Below are positions 1 through 9,645 of a stretch of 64,000 nucleotides of DNA, in pieces. The DNA is from Canna indica (taxonomy: Eukaryota; Streptophyta; Magnoliopsida; Zingiberales; Cannaceae), in assembly GCA_034359265.1 (NCBI GenBank), contig CP136896.1, forward strand, positions 10,013,501-10,077,500. Reading direction: 5' to 3'. The notes beneath the pieces were generated by a model. The model was not told the DNA's origin. It worked only from the letters and a program-made list of their open reading frames with translations, and made no database searches. The translations under genes were made by a program, and so were the position numbers. Numbering within the stretch: the stretch's first letter is position 1; every line of letters begins with the position of its first letter.

Positions 1-545
1 GGTAAGAACATGCAAGATGACATCCCAAGAAATAAGATCATACGCTTTCACAATGTCAATCAACTTTTGAAATTATAAAGGGAGAAGAGTCTACTATTTT
101 CTGGACAATCAAGATATTATCATGAATACTCTTTTCAGGCTTTTTCAATGTTAATCAACTTTCAAAATTATTAAGGGAGAAGAACCTACTATTTCCAGGA
201 CAACCAATGTATTAGTATGAATGTTCCTTCCTTTAATGAGTGCAGACTGTTCAAGTGAAATCAAGTTTGGTAAGCAATTTTTTAGTATATTTGCAATGAG
301 TTTAAATAAGATACGATAAAAGAGATTGCAAGAATAATAAGATTGTAATCTTTAACTATTTTTGAGTTATGACATTTGAGAGTAAATGTAAGAATTATTT
401 AATTTATTCCAATCATTGAGAAGAATTGCATGTTGATAAAATTCATTCCGGCATAGAAGAAAATTTTCAGAAATAATATGACATTAGTGTTTAAAAAATT
501 CAAATGTAAAATCACCTGATTACTTTTGTCATTTCCAAGGATTCA
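1..545 (-). pseudogene. L1-type LINE reverse-transcriptase fragment (oldest LINE copy)
   Basis: The reverse complement, read across shifting frames, gives plant L1 reverse transcriptase landmarks: a stretch like NIHDNILIVQ followed by KAYDLISWDVILHVL close to the window start. Many stops and frameshifts show it is dead. A segment of about 80 bp is present twice (about 51-129 and 146-224), a tandem duplication inside the RT. The window edge cuts one end. It lies where exon 1 of the duplicated peptide gene would be expected, so it may have replaced it (inference). Confidence 0.7.
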
Positions 546-940
546 AGAATATCTCAAACTTCACATGGGCTAAAGGGAACCGTGAGGGTATCAGTCAATT
601 AAATTAGGCCCTTTTTTAACACTAACAAAGAGGCCTCATATAATAAATCTCTTACTTTATGTAATTTTTACATAAATCATATTGAATCCAAACTTATGTC
701 TAAAGAGGCCCTATATATGATGATCATTCATAAGGCATATATTGTCAATATTGTAACAATACCATGAGAAATATTAATTAAGACATTGCATCAGGAGAAA
801 CATAATCAAGGCATCTTGGCGCACTACTCTTTTATTATAATAAATGCCCCCTAATTCTTATGTTTTGTACATTCTAATCAATCTTTACTATATATATATT
901 CTTATGTTTAATGTATTTACTTTTAATTGACTTCGTGCAG

Positions 941-1015
941 ATAATTTTCCAAGCATTGGATTATGTATCTTCTGCAACATTTATCCCGTTCCCTATCCGG
1001 AACATTGTTTCCGTG

Positions 1016-1020
<5 letters not shown>
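941..1020 (+). pseudogene. Small secreted peptide, orphan exon 2 (copy 1)
   Basis: An acceptor identical in context to the one at 37521 (ACTTCGTGCAG) precedes a short open frame in the same phase as exon 2 at 37522. The two encoded tails share a GLC..F pattern and EHC near the C-terminus, and both end in TAA two residues after that motif region. I found no exon 1 upstream, where LINE sequence lies instead. This is therefore a remnant, but its preserved cysteines and frame support exon 2 of the copy at 37.0 kb as real coding sequence. Confidence 0.5.

Positions 1021-1048
<28 letters not shown>
1020..1048. repeat. (TA)n microsatellite
   Basis: About 14 TA units directly after the stop codon of the orphan peptide exon. 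Copy 2 has a shorter, interrupted TA tract at the equivalent place (about 37628). Confidence 0.9.
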
Positions 1049-1050
<2 letters not shown>

Positions 1051-1261
1051 GTAAGCCTTTGGGAAAATAATAAAGAAAACGATCTGCTCTTTTTTTGCAA
1101 AAGTATCTTAAACTTGTTGAACTTAAACCTTTCTCATTTTTACTAGGAAGAAATTTTATTTTACAAACTTAAAATTTAAACTTGGTTAAGAGTTAATTAG
1201 CCATGCATCAATAGTACTAATAAAGTTCCGAAGATAATTAAGCAAGTCATTAATTAAGCCT

Positions 1262-1502
1262 ACACATACTATTCGAATTCCGTGCAACATGTTTTCAAGA
1301 ATGGAAAACTCACAAGTTCCCGCATCACTCGTGTAGAAGCAATAAATTCCACAACGAGCTATATCAATAAAGTAATTCTTCGCCGGCAAGGGCAACGTGG
1401 CCCCTGTTTGAAAACTACAGTGCCATTTTCAGATTCGTCTACATCACATTCTCGTTATCTTCATCAACAACATGTTTCCAAGAATGGAAAACTCACGATG
1501 GT
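1262..1502 (-). pseudogene. Aspartic protease (nepenthesin-like) 3' fragment, copy 1
   Basis: The reverse complement of about 1262-1430 encodes a degenerate version of residues 377-425 of the intact protease at 58752-60074 (KNYFID, GIYCFY, FSILENML, GIRIV are recognisable). The true C-terminus is lost. About 1463-1502 repeats part of the same segment (the complement of the NMLL region), so a small internal duplication occurred. Neither catalytic aspartate region is present. The Gypsy pol fragment starts about 60 bp further on. Confidence 0.75.
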
Positions 1503-1565
1503 TCCTCGGGATATCGATGCCTGAGCTTTATGGATGCACACTCATGCTACAATCCAAGCTAGATG

Positions 1566-3777
1566 CTCCCTGAGGATGAGGAAAAAACGACATTCATAAC
1601 AGAGCACACTAACTTCTGCTACTAGGTGATGCTCTTTGGACTAAAAAACGCAGGTGCCACGTACCAGCACATAATGAACAAAGTCTTTGAACAGCAAATC
1701 GATCGAAATCTGGAGGTATATGTGGACGACATGGTCGCTATTAAAATGCTCGCCATCATATGCCACTACAACGACCTCGCAGAAACCTTCAGCCAGTTCA
1801 AGCGCTACAATATGAGATTGAATCCGGAAAAGTGTGCCTTCGGAATACACGACAGCAAGTTCCTCTGATTTATGCTCACCAACCAAGGGATCGAAGCAAA
1901 CCCGAAGAAGTGTCGGACGATCCAAGAAATGGGCAGCCCGCGAAATATTAGAGAGGTGCAGCAACTCACAGGAAGAATGACCGCACTGTCGAGATTCCTC
2001 TCTAGGTCGGCAGAAAGAGCTGCCCCCCTTTTCAAAATCCTAAGAAAGAAGCAAGACTTCCAGTGGGACGAGAAATGTGAACAAGCATTCGGGGAACTCA
2101 AGAGATTCCTCACTGGCCTGCCAGTTCTGGATAAACCTCAACAAGGAGAGACACTCTTCCTCTACCTTACGGTCATGGAGAACGCCCTCCGTTCGGTATT
2201 AGTCTGAGAGAAGGAGAAAGATCAAAAACCGATCTATTTCGTCAGCAAAGTCCTCTAGGGACCAGAAACAAGATACGAGAGGCTAGAAAAGCTCGCCTTC
2301 GCCCTAGACGTCTCGGCCAAGAGACTAAGGCTGTAGTTCCAAACTCACCACATCGTGGTACTTACAGAACAATCAATCGATCAGGCAGGTCCTGGCCAAG
2401 CCTGAGCTCGCTGGATGAATGATATCATGGTTGGTAGAACTCTCCAAGTTCACTATAGAATACTAGCCAAGAGGCCCCATCAAAGAACAAACGCTGGTAG
2501 ATTTCATCTCCGAGTTTACAGACCAGGAAGGCAACCCCAACCAGGCCGAAACATGGACGATATATGTTCATAGACGATGCCTCAAATGAGAAATGAAGTG
2601 AGGCTGGCATCATCCTGAAGAACGACTAGGGAATCACCCTAGAGCAGTCCATGCATTTCCAATTCAAAGCCCGTAACAACCAACAGAGTATGAAGCCCTG
2701 GTCGTCGGACTGAAACTCGCCTGTGATGTGGGATCTCGGAAAGTGATCGTGAAAAGCGACTCACAAATTAGCGCAGGACAAGTCAACAACATCTGCTAAG
2801 CTAGGGATCCCTAGAAAGGTACCTATCCCTAGTACATTCCTTAATAATTAACTTTGAAGATTGTGTGATCCAGCACATACCTCGGGAGGAGCACATACCT
2901 CGGGAGGAAAACACCTAAGCTGACCTATTGTCCGAGCTCGCCAACACCAAGAAGCCTAAAAAAATAGGTCGATCATCCAACAAGTCATCGGTCAACCAAG
3001 CATCCAACTGACCGACACCCCGATTGAAGTCCAAGAAGTCGAGCAGACGACCGACTAGAGGACCCCTTACATAGCCTATCTCAAACATGGAGAGGTGTTG
3101 GAGCACATCTCAAATCAAAACAAGTTTAGAAGGATGACGAGTAATTACACCCTCCTCGACGACCAACTCTACAAAAGAGGACACTCCAGGCTAGTGCTTA
3201 AATGCATCGGCCAACCCAAGGCGGACGCCGTGATAGCGGGCGGAGGTACACGAAGGCATCTACGGTAACCATATCGGAGGAAGATCCTTAGTAGCTAAGA
3301 TCATCCGGGCTTCTGGCCAACCATGAAGGCAGACTACAACATGTACGTCAAAAGGCGCGACAAGTGCTAGAGATTCTCAAAAGTCTCACAAAAACATCCC
3401 AAGCCGTTACATAGCTCGGAAACCAGTTGGTCATTTCACAAATGGGGGATTGACCTCCTCGGTCATTTTCCTCCGAACCCAGGACAAGTTAAATACTTGG
3501 TAGTGGCCATTAACTACTTCACCAAGTGGATAGAGGCTAAACCTGTAGCCTCAATTGCAATCGAGAAGGTTAAAGAGTTTGCGTGGAAGAGGATCGTCTG
3601 CAGGTATGGTATACCGCACGAACTCGTCAGTCACAAATGACGCATAATTCACGGATAAGAGGTTCAGTGAATTTTGCTCGGACCTCAACATCCAACAGCT
3701 CTTCTCCTCAGTAGAGCACCCACTGACTAATGGCTCGGCCGAGGCGGCTAACAAGGTCATCCTGACAGGACTTAAAA
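1566..3777 (+). pseudogene. Ty3/gypsy polyprotein fragment, RT to integrase (Gypsy-1, part 1)
   Basis: Translation in shifting frames gives the second half of a reverse transcriptase (PEDEEKT, FGLKNAGATYQ, the YVDDM catalytic box near 1719-1733), then RNase H (about 2090-2800), then integrase: a zinc-binding region with HEGIYGNHIGG at about 3250, and the core with YFTKWIEAKPVAS near 3510-3555 and CRYGIPHELV. Stops and shifts are frequent. Gag, protease and the first half of RT are missing, so it is truncated at about 1566. A 17-bp piece is tandemly repeated at 2874-2908. CACTA-1 interrupts the integrase after position 3777; the frame resumes at 9301. Confidence 0.88.
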
Positions 3778-4083
3778 CACTACTAGAAATTAGGTCTTCA
3801 GCAACGGCTATCAGCAACGGCCGCTCAAGCCGTTGCTATTTGCAACGGCGTTCTTACGGCCGCTCGAGCCGTTGCAGATATTTGTATCTGCAACGGCGTT
3901 CTAACGGACACGCGAGCCGTTGCGGATTATTTTAATTATCCGCAACGGCTTTCTGACGGAAAGGCGAGCCGTTGCTGATATTGTAATTATCAACAACGGC
4001 TTTCTAACGGATAAGTGAGCCGTTGCTGATGATAACTTATCAGCAACGGCTTTCTAACGGGCGAGTGAGCCGTTGCTGATAAG
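3778..4083. repeat. CACTA-1 left terminal repeat and subterminal array
   Basis: After the 12-bp terminal repeat, GCAACGGC and its complement GCCGTTGC recur in direct and inverted pairs spaced about 20-40 bp. In En/Spm-type elements such arrays are the binding sites of the TNPA protein; that role here is inference from the family. Confidence 0.85.
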
Positions 4084-4093
4084 TTTATATAGG
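4084..4093 (+). promoter_or_regulatory. Candidate TATA box of CACTA-1
   Basis: TTTATATAGG lies directly at the inner edge of the subterminal array and is conserved at 39133-39142 in CACTA-2, followed by the same GGGCAC start-like sequence. Its place suggests that TNPA binding to the array could affect transcription from it (inference). Confidence 0.55.
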
Positions 4094-4345
4094 GCACCAG
4101 TCGCGCCCGACCCTTCTTCCTTCCGCTGCTGCCGCCGCCGCTCCTGATCTCGCCTCTCGCCGCCGCTGCCGCTGCTGCCGACGCCGACGACGCCTCTTCC
4201 TCCTCCCGCTGCTGCCGACTTGTTCAGGTATGCCTCGCCGGCCGGCCGTCTCTTCCCGTTGCGGCCGGCGGGAATCAATCTGACCGAAACCCTATTTCTA
4301 GGGTTTCGACCGGCGGCGGTCGGCCGATGGCCGCTGCCGGACCTT

Positions 4346-4412
4346 GTACAGTGGCCGGACAGTGTGTCCGGCCACTGTACGACGGCGCCGGAGTCCACCT
4401 GACTCCGGCGCC
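4346..4412. repeat. Two adjacent GC-rich perfect hairpins in the CACTA-1 leader
   Basis: Arms 4346-4361 and 4365-4380 are perfect 16-bp complements with a 3-nt loop. Arms 4384-4395 and 4401-4412 (GGCGCCGGAGTC and complement) are perfect 12-bp complements with a 5-nt loop. The second hairpin is conserved in CACTA-2; the first has a few mismatches there (39379-39447). They lie in the transcribed leader, upstream of TNPD. Confidence 0.8.
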
Positions 4413-4539
4413 AGAATTTATAATTTTATATATAATTTATATTATTTTATAATTGTTAATTAATTGTTTTATAATTGTTAATTAATTGTTTAGATTAATT
4501 GTTTAATTTGTTAGATTAATTATTAGGGTTTAGATTAAT

Positions 4540-4646
4540 TTCGGACGCGCGCCGGAATCGTCCACTTCGGACGCGCGCCGGTGGACGATTAATTTCGGAC
4601 GCGCGCCGGAATCGTCCACTTCGGACGCGCGCCGGAATCGTCCAAT
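4540..4646. repeat. 26-bp tandem repeat in the CACTA-1 leader
   Basis: Four units starting TTCGGACGCGCGCCGG; the second unit has a rearranged tail. CACTA-2 has five full units plus a short one at 39551-39696, so copy number varies between family members. Confidence 0.8.
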
Positions 4647-4860
4647 ATGGACTCGAACGGTCTCGAAACATTTAGAAAATAATCATGCATCCGACGAGTT
4701 CATATGTTTCACGTACGCATCGACGAGTCGGATATGATTTAGCAAAACCTTAGATCCGTTCGGGGATTGTATGTTCGTGTAAAAGAAGTAGATGATCTTT
4801 TATACGATGTACAATTCTTGAATTGTCCCTGATTGGACAATTTGGGAATATAGTTATTTG

Positions 4861-5034
4861 TACTGCACTTACGTTTTTATTTTAACTGTTATCTAATTAT
4901 TCTAAATTTCGACAACATCTCTCTTGTTCTCCGATACGCGCCCAGATGATATGCGTATTCGGAGAACTGTAGGGAGATGCTGTCGAAATTTAGAATAATT
5001 AGTTAACAGTTAAAATAAAAACGTAAGTGCAGTA
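4861..5034. repeat. Long imperfect hairpin just upstream of TNPD (CACTA-1)
   Basis: The left arm (about 4861-4938) and right arm (about 4953-5034) are reverse complements over nearly 80 bp, with a few mismatches and bulges around ACATCTCTCTTG / GTAGGGAGATG and a loop of about 14 nt. The structure ends about 80 bp before the TNPD start codon. The copy in CACTA-2 (39912-40078) keeps the fold but has more differences in the outer part of the right arm. An RNA of this region would fold into one long stem. Confidence 0.85.
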
Positions 5035-5116
5035 CGAATAACATAAATCCCGAATGGAATAGGACAATCTCACCTAAAGACATTAACCAAAGAAATTGTC
5101 ATTGATTGACAGAATC

Positions 5117-7042
5117 ATGTCGGCTGATCGAAGTTGGATGTACCGACGTCTTGATCGTGGAGCTTTAACGAATGAGTTTCGATTAGGCGTAACATACTTC
5201 CTAAATTTCGCCTATTCGAATCGGAATTTCGTTAGAATGGGTGATCAAATCCGATGTCCGTGCCGCATTTGTTCAAATGGACGATATTTGGATCGGGAGA
5301 CTGTCACTCTGCATCTATATACCAAAGGATTTGCACCAAGATATTTTCTATGGACTTGTCACGGGGAGTCACGCGAAGTCGGGACGTCGAGCAATCCTGT
5401 CGTTCAGACATATAGTGAATCTTCCTCTGTTGGTGCTTCTTCATCCAGTCAATGTAATCCCTATAGAACTATGATACTTGATAGTCTTGTGTTAAATAAA
5501 TAACAGATCAAAGATGTTTGTCAATGGGTAAAAGAACTCAGATTACCCGATGGATATGCTTCAAACTTATCTCGATGTGTGAACGTCGATGATTGCAAAA
5601 TATCAGGGATGAAGAGCCATGATTGTCATGTATTCATGCAGAGATTACTTCCGATCGCATTTCGAGATCTTCTACCTGATAATATTTGGGGTCCGTTGAC
5701 TGAATTAAGTATGTTTTTTAGAAGCATCTGTGCAAATGTCCTTCGAGTCGAAGATATGTCAACACTTGAAAATAATATTGTTGAAATCATATGCAAGCTG
5801 GAGCAGTTTTTCCCTCCTGCATTTTTTGACTCGATGGAGCATCTACCGATACACTTGGCATACGAGGCACGAGTTGGTGGCCCCGTTCAATATCGTTGGA
5901 TGTACTTATTTGAAAGATACATGAATCGTCTGAAGAAAAAAGTAAAGAACACCGCAGTTGTTGAAGGATCAATATCTGAATCGTATATCATCCAAGAAAT
6001 TTCAACATTCTGCTCATTTTACTTTGAATCGACAGTACAGACAAGATTTGATCGTCTTCCACGTAACGACGACGGGGGTGTTCGACATTCAGATGGACGT
6101 TTAAATATATTTTGTCACTCTGGTCGTGCTTTTGGTTCTCGTCCATCTCGACACTTAAGCGATGAAGAGTATCATTTGGCACACTTGTATGTATTACTCA
6201 ATTGTCCAGAGATTGAACAATTCATTGAAATATTTGACATTGAGATGGTGCAAAAATACTCTATTCACAACGATCAAGAATTGGAGAGATTACGGAATCG
6301 TGATTTCCCTACTTGGATTCAGACTTACAGCAAAGATCACAGAGCTGAAATAGATGAAAGAATATTTGAGTTTGTTAGTGGACCGTCGCGACTTGTGTCG
6401 TGCTATAGTGGATATTTTGTTAACGGGTATAAATTTCACACGGTTGAATATTCATTTGCAAAGAAGACGATGAATGCTGGGGTCTGCGTGAAAGGGACAA
6501 CCTATGTTGAATGTGATATGGATTTTTATGGACTGGTGGAAGAAGTGATAGAGTTGCACTACTTCGGCTTGAAATCAGTGATCCTATTTAGATGTCATTG
6601 GTTCGATACAACAGAAAGGGGCATGAAAGTTCATCCAAAATACAAACTTGTTGAGGTTAATTACAAATCGAAATTGGCAGCAAATGAGCCTTTTATATTG
6701 GCATCACAAGCCGAACAAGTATATTACGCGAAGTATCCGGCTCGAAATAAAGATAGAGCAGATTGGCGTGTAGTCTGTAAGACAAAAGGTAGAGGAAAAA
6801 TTGATCCGATAGTAGGAGAAAATGATCCTCCTGGTTTCTATCAAGAAGATGATCTTCTTGCTGTGGATCGTATTATTCCAATACTCGAGGATGCAGATAC
6901 AACGTCAATTCAATTAGAAGTTGAATATGCTGATGATGACGATCATGAAATTGAGGAAGCTGGAGATGAAGAAGATGAAGAAGAGGAAGAAGAGGAAGAA
7001 GAAGAAGAATTCGAAGACTATTATTCAGATGATGAGGAATAA
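5117..7042 (+). pseudogene. TNPD / TNP2-like CACTA transposase, internally deleted (CACTA-1)
   Basis: The ATG at 5117 is preferred because the open frame upstream has no other ATG. The N-terminus (DRSWMY, EFRLGV, IRCPCRICSNG, HLYTKGF) is the transposase-associated domain. At 5487 about 1.55 kb present in CACTA-2 (40538-42083) is missing, which removes almost all of the Transposase_21 (TNP2) domain. The join keeps the ancestral frame, but a stop at 5501-5503 (TAA for CAA) follows. From 5504 the frame is open to 7042: a DUF4218-like block (KSHDCHVFMQRLLP, HLPIHLAYEARVGGP), a DUF4216-like block (VKGTTYVE to FRCHWFD) and a glutamate-rich tail ending YYSDDEE. It is non-functional as a transposase. 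Confidence 0.9.
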
Positions 7043-7119
7043 TTGTAAAGTATATATATTTTATTAAATATATCTCTACTATTTATACAATAATCTGATT
7101 ATATGTCTGTTCGACAGAT

Positions 7120-8660
7120 ATGTCTGGTCGTGGTTATCGACGCAGGAGAGCTTCGGAGTCTCCGATCGGTGAGACTCCAGCACTTACTCATGCTGCTGAT
7201 CCTCCTGTTGCTGATCCTCATGAGGATGATACTGCCGAGGCTAGTACATCCAGACGCAGGCGGCCACGCGGGCCGAACAGGTGGCAGCCTCCACCAGCCA
7301 CAGAGTCACGTAGATTGATTAGCGTGATTGGGGAGCGGTAATATAGCATGAATTATGAATCATTACAAATTCATTATATCATATTTTATGGCGCAGGTTC
7401 GAGCAAGTTCGATCATTACAAATATAATATTAAAAAATATTTTTGTTGTGCAGGTTCGAGCAAGAAGAAGTGCCGAGGAGCATTTCTTCTACTATTCAAC
7501 GATACATGCACGGGGCATGGCCTACGTGGTCTCACGTGCCTAGCGAGCACGTCGACATGTTATGGCGCGAGTTTGAGGCAAGTATTATTATTATTTTTAC
7601 ATGCATGATGATTAATATTGGTACTAATATTATTATTTTGCAGGCTCGCTATACATGGGCCGAGGACCAAAGGCCCTTCATTTACGCTGCCTGGGAGGCT
7701 ATTTCCCGGGCAAGGTACAACGGGCAGCTGGGGCAGGCTCGGTCCCAGGCGATGGCCCGAGCTGGGACCACTAACATCGCGGAGACTCGGGGATACGGCC
7801 CTGATTGGATTACTCCGGATATATGGGACCATCTCATGGGAATACGGCCCTGGTCGACGGATCGATGGCAGGAGATTTCTCGGAATGCGGCTAGAAATCG
7901 CATGTCGCATTTGCAGTGCACGCGAACCGTATGGTAAGTATACCTTTTAATTATATATTTTATTTATTACTATGTGTACTAATTAATGTATTTGTTTTGT
8001 AAATGTAGACGACGGTGTCGGATGACGGGACTGTCCAGCGACCTTCCCCGATGGCGGTGTTTGAGCGGACTCACCGTCGAGCACATGGGACGGGGGAGTA
8101 CATCGACAACCGCGCTGCATACATTATGGTAACTATAAATTTGTTTAAATTATTTATTATATATTTATAATTTAAGTTTTATGATAAATATTAAACAAAA
8201 AATCAAACTCGAGTAGGAGACGTACAGCCAGACGGTGGTGCAGCGCGGGGGTACCCCCGAGGACTTTGACGCAACATCGTGGGTCGAGGCCGCAGGTGGC
8301 TGGGACCATGGTCGCGTATATGGCTTCACAGATAGTGGTCATGCGCGAGCCGTGCTAGGGCCACTTGGGGCACCGACCCCTCCGGTCGCTGGTGAGCGGC
8401 CGTCCACCTCTAGATCCAGTTATGATCATAGTAGCAGAATAAGGACTCTAGAGGAGACGGTCGCGCGTCAGACTGAGATGATGGAGCGCCAGAGTCAGAT
8501 GATGGCGGATATACAATCTATGCTACGCAACATGTTAGGTCATCCCGAAGCAGGCTTCTCTTCGGCATCATCTAATCCATCGTCCTCGAGTCAGTCCACG
8601 CCGGTGTACACTCAAGCACTCCAGACCCCGCCATATGATCCAGACCATCCTCCATCGTGA
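7120..8660 (+). pseudogene. TNPA-like CACTA protein, five exons, frameshifted (CACTA-1)
   Basis: Exons inferred by comparing the three copies: 7120-7337, 7454-7577, 7644-7934, 8009-8128, 8217-8660. Intron 2 uses a GC donor (GAG then GCAAGT). The product has an RGRRR/RRRRPRGPNRW basic start, a plant-transposase (Ptta/En-Spm, Transposase_24) core with ARAGTTNIAETRGYGPDW, and a C-terminal heptad-like stretch (TEMMERQSQMM) that may form a coiled coil. In exon 3, 34 bp present in CACTA-2 and -3 are missing between two TGTCG repeats; this shifts the frame and gives an early stop. It starts 77 bp after the TNPD stop with no promoter visible between, so both may come from one transcript (inference). 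Confidence 0.85.
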
Positions 8661-8947
8661 TCGTGAGATTTTTTATTTGGATATTGAACTTGTTACTGAG
8701 ATATTGAACTTGTTTAACTTATTTTGTTTGGATATTGATACTTCAATTTTGCATTTGAATTGTTTTTATACTATCGTGGATAATTATCAATATAAATATA
8801 ATTGTTTTGATGTATATCTTGGTGTGTTTGTGATGTGTGAATGAATGTGTGTATGAGGGTATGGGTGTGTGAGTTATGTATCAGATAATGTATCAATGTA
8901 TCAATGGAAATTTAAAATTTTCAATTTTTCTGTTTCCAGGTAAACGT

Positions 8948-9300
8948 CATCAGCAACGGCTTTCCCACGGCCGTCCGTGGGAAAGCCGTTGCTAAAAGTG
9001 TATCGAAAGCCGTTGCTGATGACCTACAGCAACGGCTTAGGGACGGGGTTTTACTAACGGCGTTGCTACGGACTCAGCGGCCGTTGCTATTAATGTTATC
9101 AGTAACGGCTTCGAGTCTGTGGCAAAACCGTTGCTGATAATATTTTTAGCGACGGCCCAAGCGGTCGTTGCTGGTAATGTTTTGAGCGACGGCCCGAGCG
9201 GCCGTTGCTGATCCGTTGCTAAGTTATCAGCAACGCGACTTTCTGTCACGGCTCTATTGCAACGGCACGGCCGTTGCTGATGCCCATTTTTCTAGTAGTG
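8948..9300. repeat. CACTA-1 right subterminal array and terminal repeat
   Basis: GCAACGGC/GCCGTTGC motifs are packed in both orientations and end with TTTCTAGTAGTG. The first 100 bp contain a palindromic pair of CAACGGCTTTCCCACGG and its complement. The region 8661-8947 before it is AT-rich 3' untranslated sequence with GTGTG-rich runs and no gene. Confidence 0.85.
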
Positions 9301-9645
9301 AAAGGATGCTTGACAAGGTCAAGGGGCATTTGGCCGAAGAGTTGTCCGATGTGCTATGTGGCTACAATATAACCCCCTAGTCATCCACTCAGGATACTCC
9401 CTACAGGCTCATTTATGGAGCAGAGGTGATGATCTCCATCGAGATTGCAGTGCCCAGCCTCCGTAGAGCTACCTTTGACGAACAAAACAATTTGGAAACC
9501 TGACAGGCCGACCTGGACCTTGTCGAAGAAGAACGAGAGCTCGCCAGGGTCAAATAAGAAGCCATGAAACTCAGGATAGCTCGGAAGTATGACAAACAGA
9601 TCAGACCGAGAAGCTTCAAAGAGGGATTCAGTTGTCTTTTGTAAA
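9301..9645 (+). pseudogene. Ty3/gypsy integrase C-terminal part (Gypsy-1, part 2)
   Basis: Directly after CACTA-1 the frame continues the integrase of part 1: MLDKVKGHLAEEL, then TPYRLIYGAE, then PSLRRATFDEQ and a lysine-rich end (RPRSFKEG). The matching stretch of Gypsy-2 on the minus strand (10560-11232) has the same order. The tail that follows in Gypsy-2 is missing here, so this copy stops near 9645. Confidence 0.85.

Larger units (their letters stand above)
560..1261. other. Duplicated flank of the peptide/protease locus (copy 1)
   Basis: This non-coding stretch aligns by eye with about 37180-38000 and more weakly with 58080-58740. Shared blocks include a run around CTTTATGTAATTTTTACA, AGAGGCCCTATA, and the piece just before the protease 3' end (ACTAGGAAGAAA..., TTAATTAGCCATGCATCAA). 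It corresponds to the intron of the peptide gene and the space between it and the protease. It shows that the three protease copies arose by duplication of a locus rather than by retroposition. Confidence 0.7.
3778..9300 (+). mobile_element. CACTA (En/Spm) DNA transposon, internally deleted copy (CACTA-1)
   Basis: The element begins CACTACTAGAAA and ends with the exact reverse complement TTTCTAGTAGTG. The flanks are AAA (3775-3777) and AAA (9301-9303), a 3-bp target duplication as expected for CACTA elements, and removing the element rejoins the integrase frame of Gypsy-1. It is 5,523 bp against 7,043 bp for CACTA-2. It holds subterminal repeat arrays, a TATA box, a GC-rich leader, a large hairpin, a TNPD pseudogene and a TNPA-like pseudogene. 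Compared with CACTA-2 it lacks about 1.55 kb of TNPD and 34 bp of TNPA exon 3, so it cannot encode either full protein. Confidence 0.95.

Noticed and set aside
1566..3777. Possible endogenous pararetrovirus
   Set aside because: The RT-RNase H-integrase order with FTKWIEA and HPQTNG-type motifs is that of a Ty3/gypsy retrotransposon; no coat or movement protein was seen.
3778..4083. GCAACGGC arrays considered as a CRISPR-like or satellite array
   Set aside because: Spacing is irregular, motifs occur in both orientations, and the arrays sit at both ends of elements with CACTA termini, so they are subterminal repeats.
4054..4402. Open frames on both strands in the GC-rich CACTA-1 leader (and 39039-39435 in CACTA-2)
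   Set aside because: They exist because GC-rich sequence has few stops; they overlap hairpins, differ between copies by frameshifts, and resemble no protein.
7560..7921. Minus-strand frames under TNPA exon 3 (also 44111-44506 and, on +, 63303-63659)
   Set aside because: They recur in all three copies only because the sense exon is conserved; they run through introns and splice sites.
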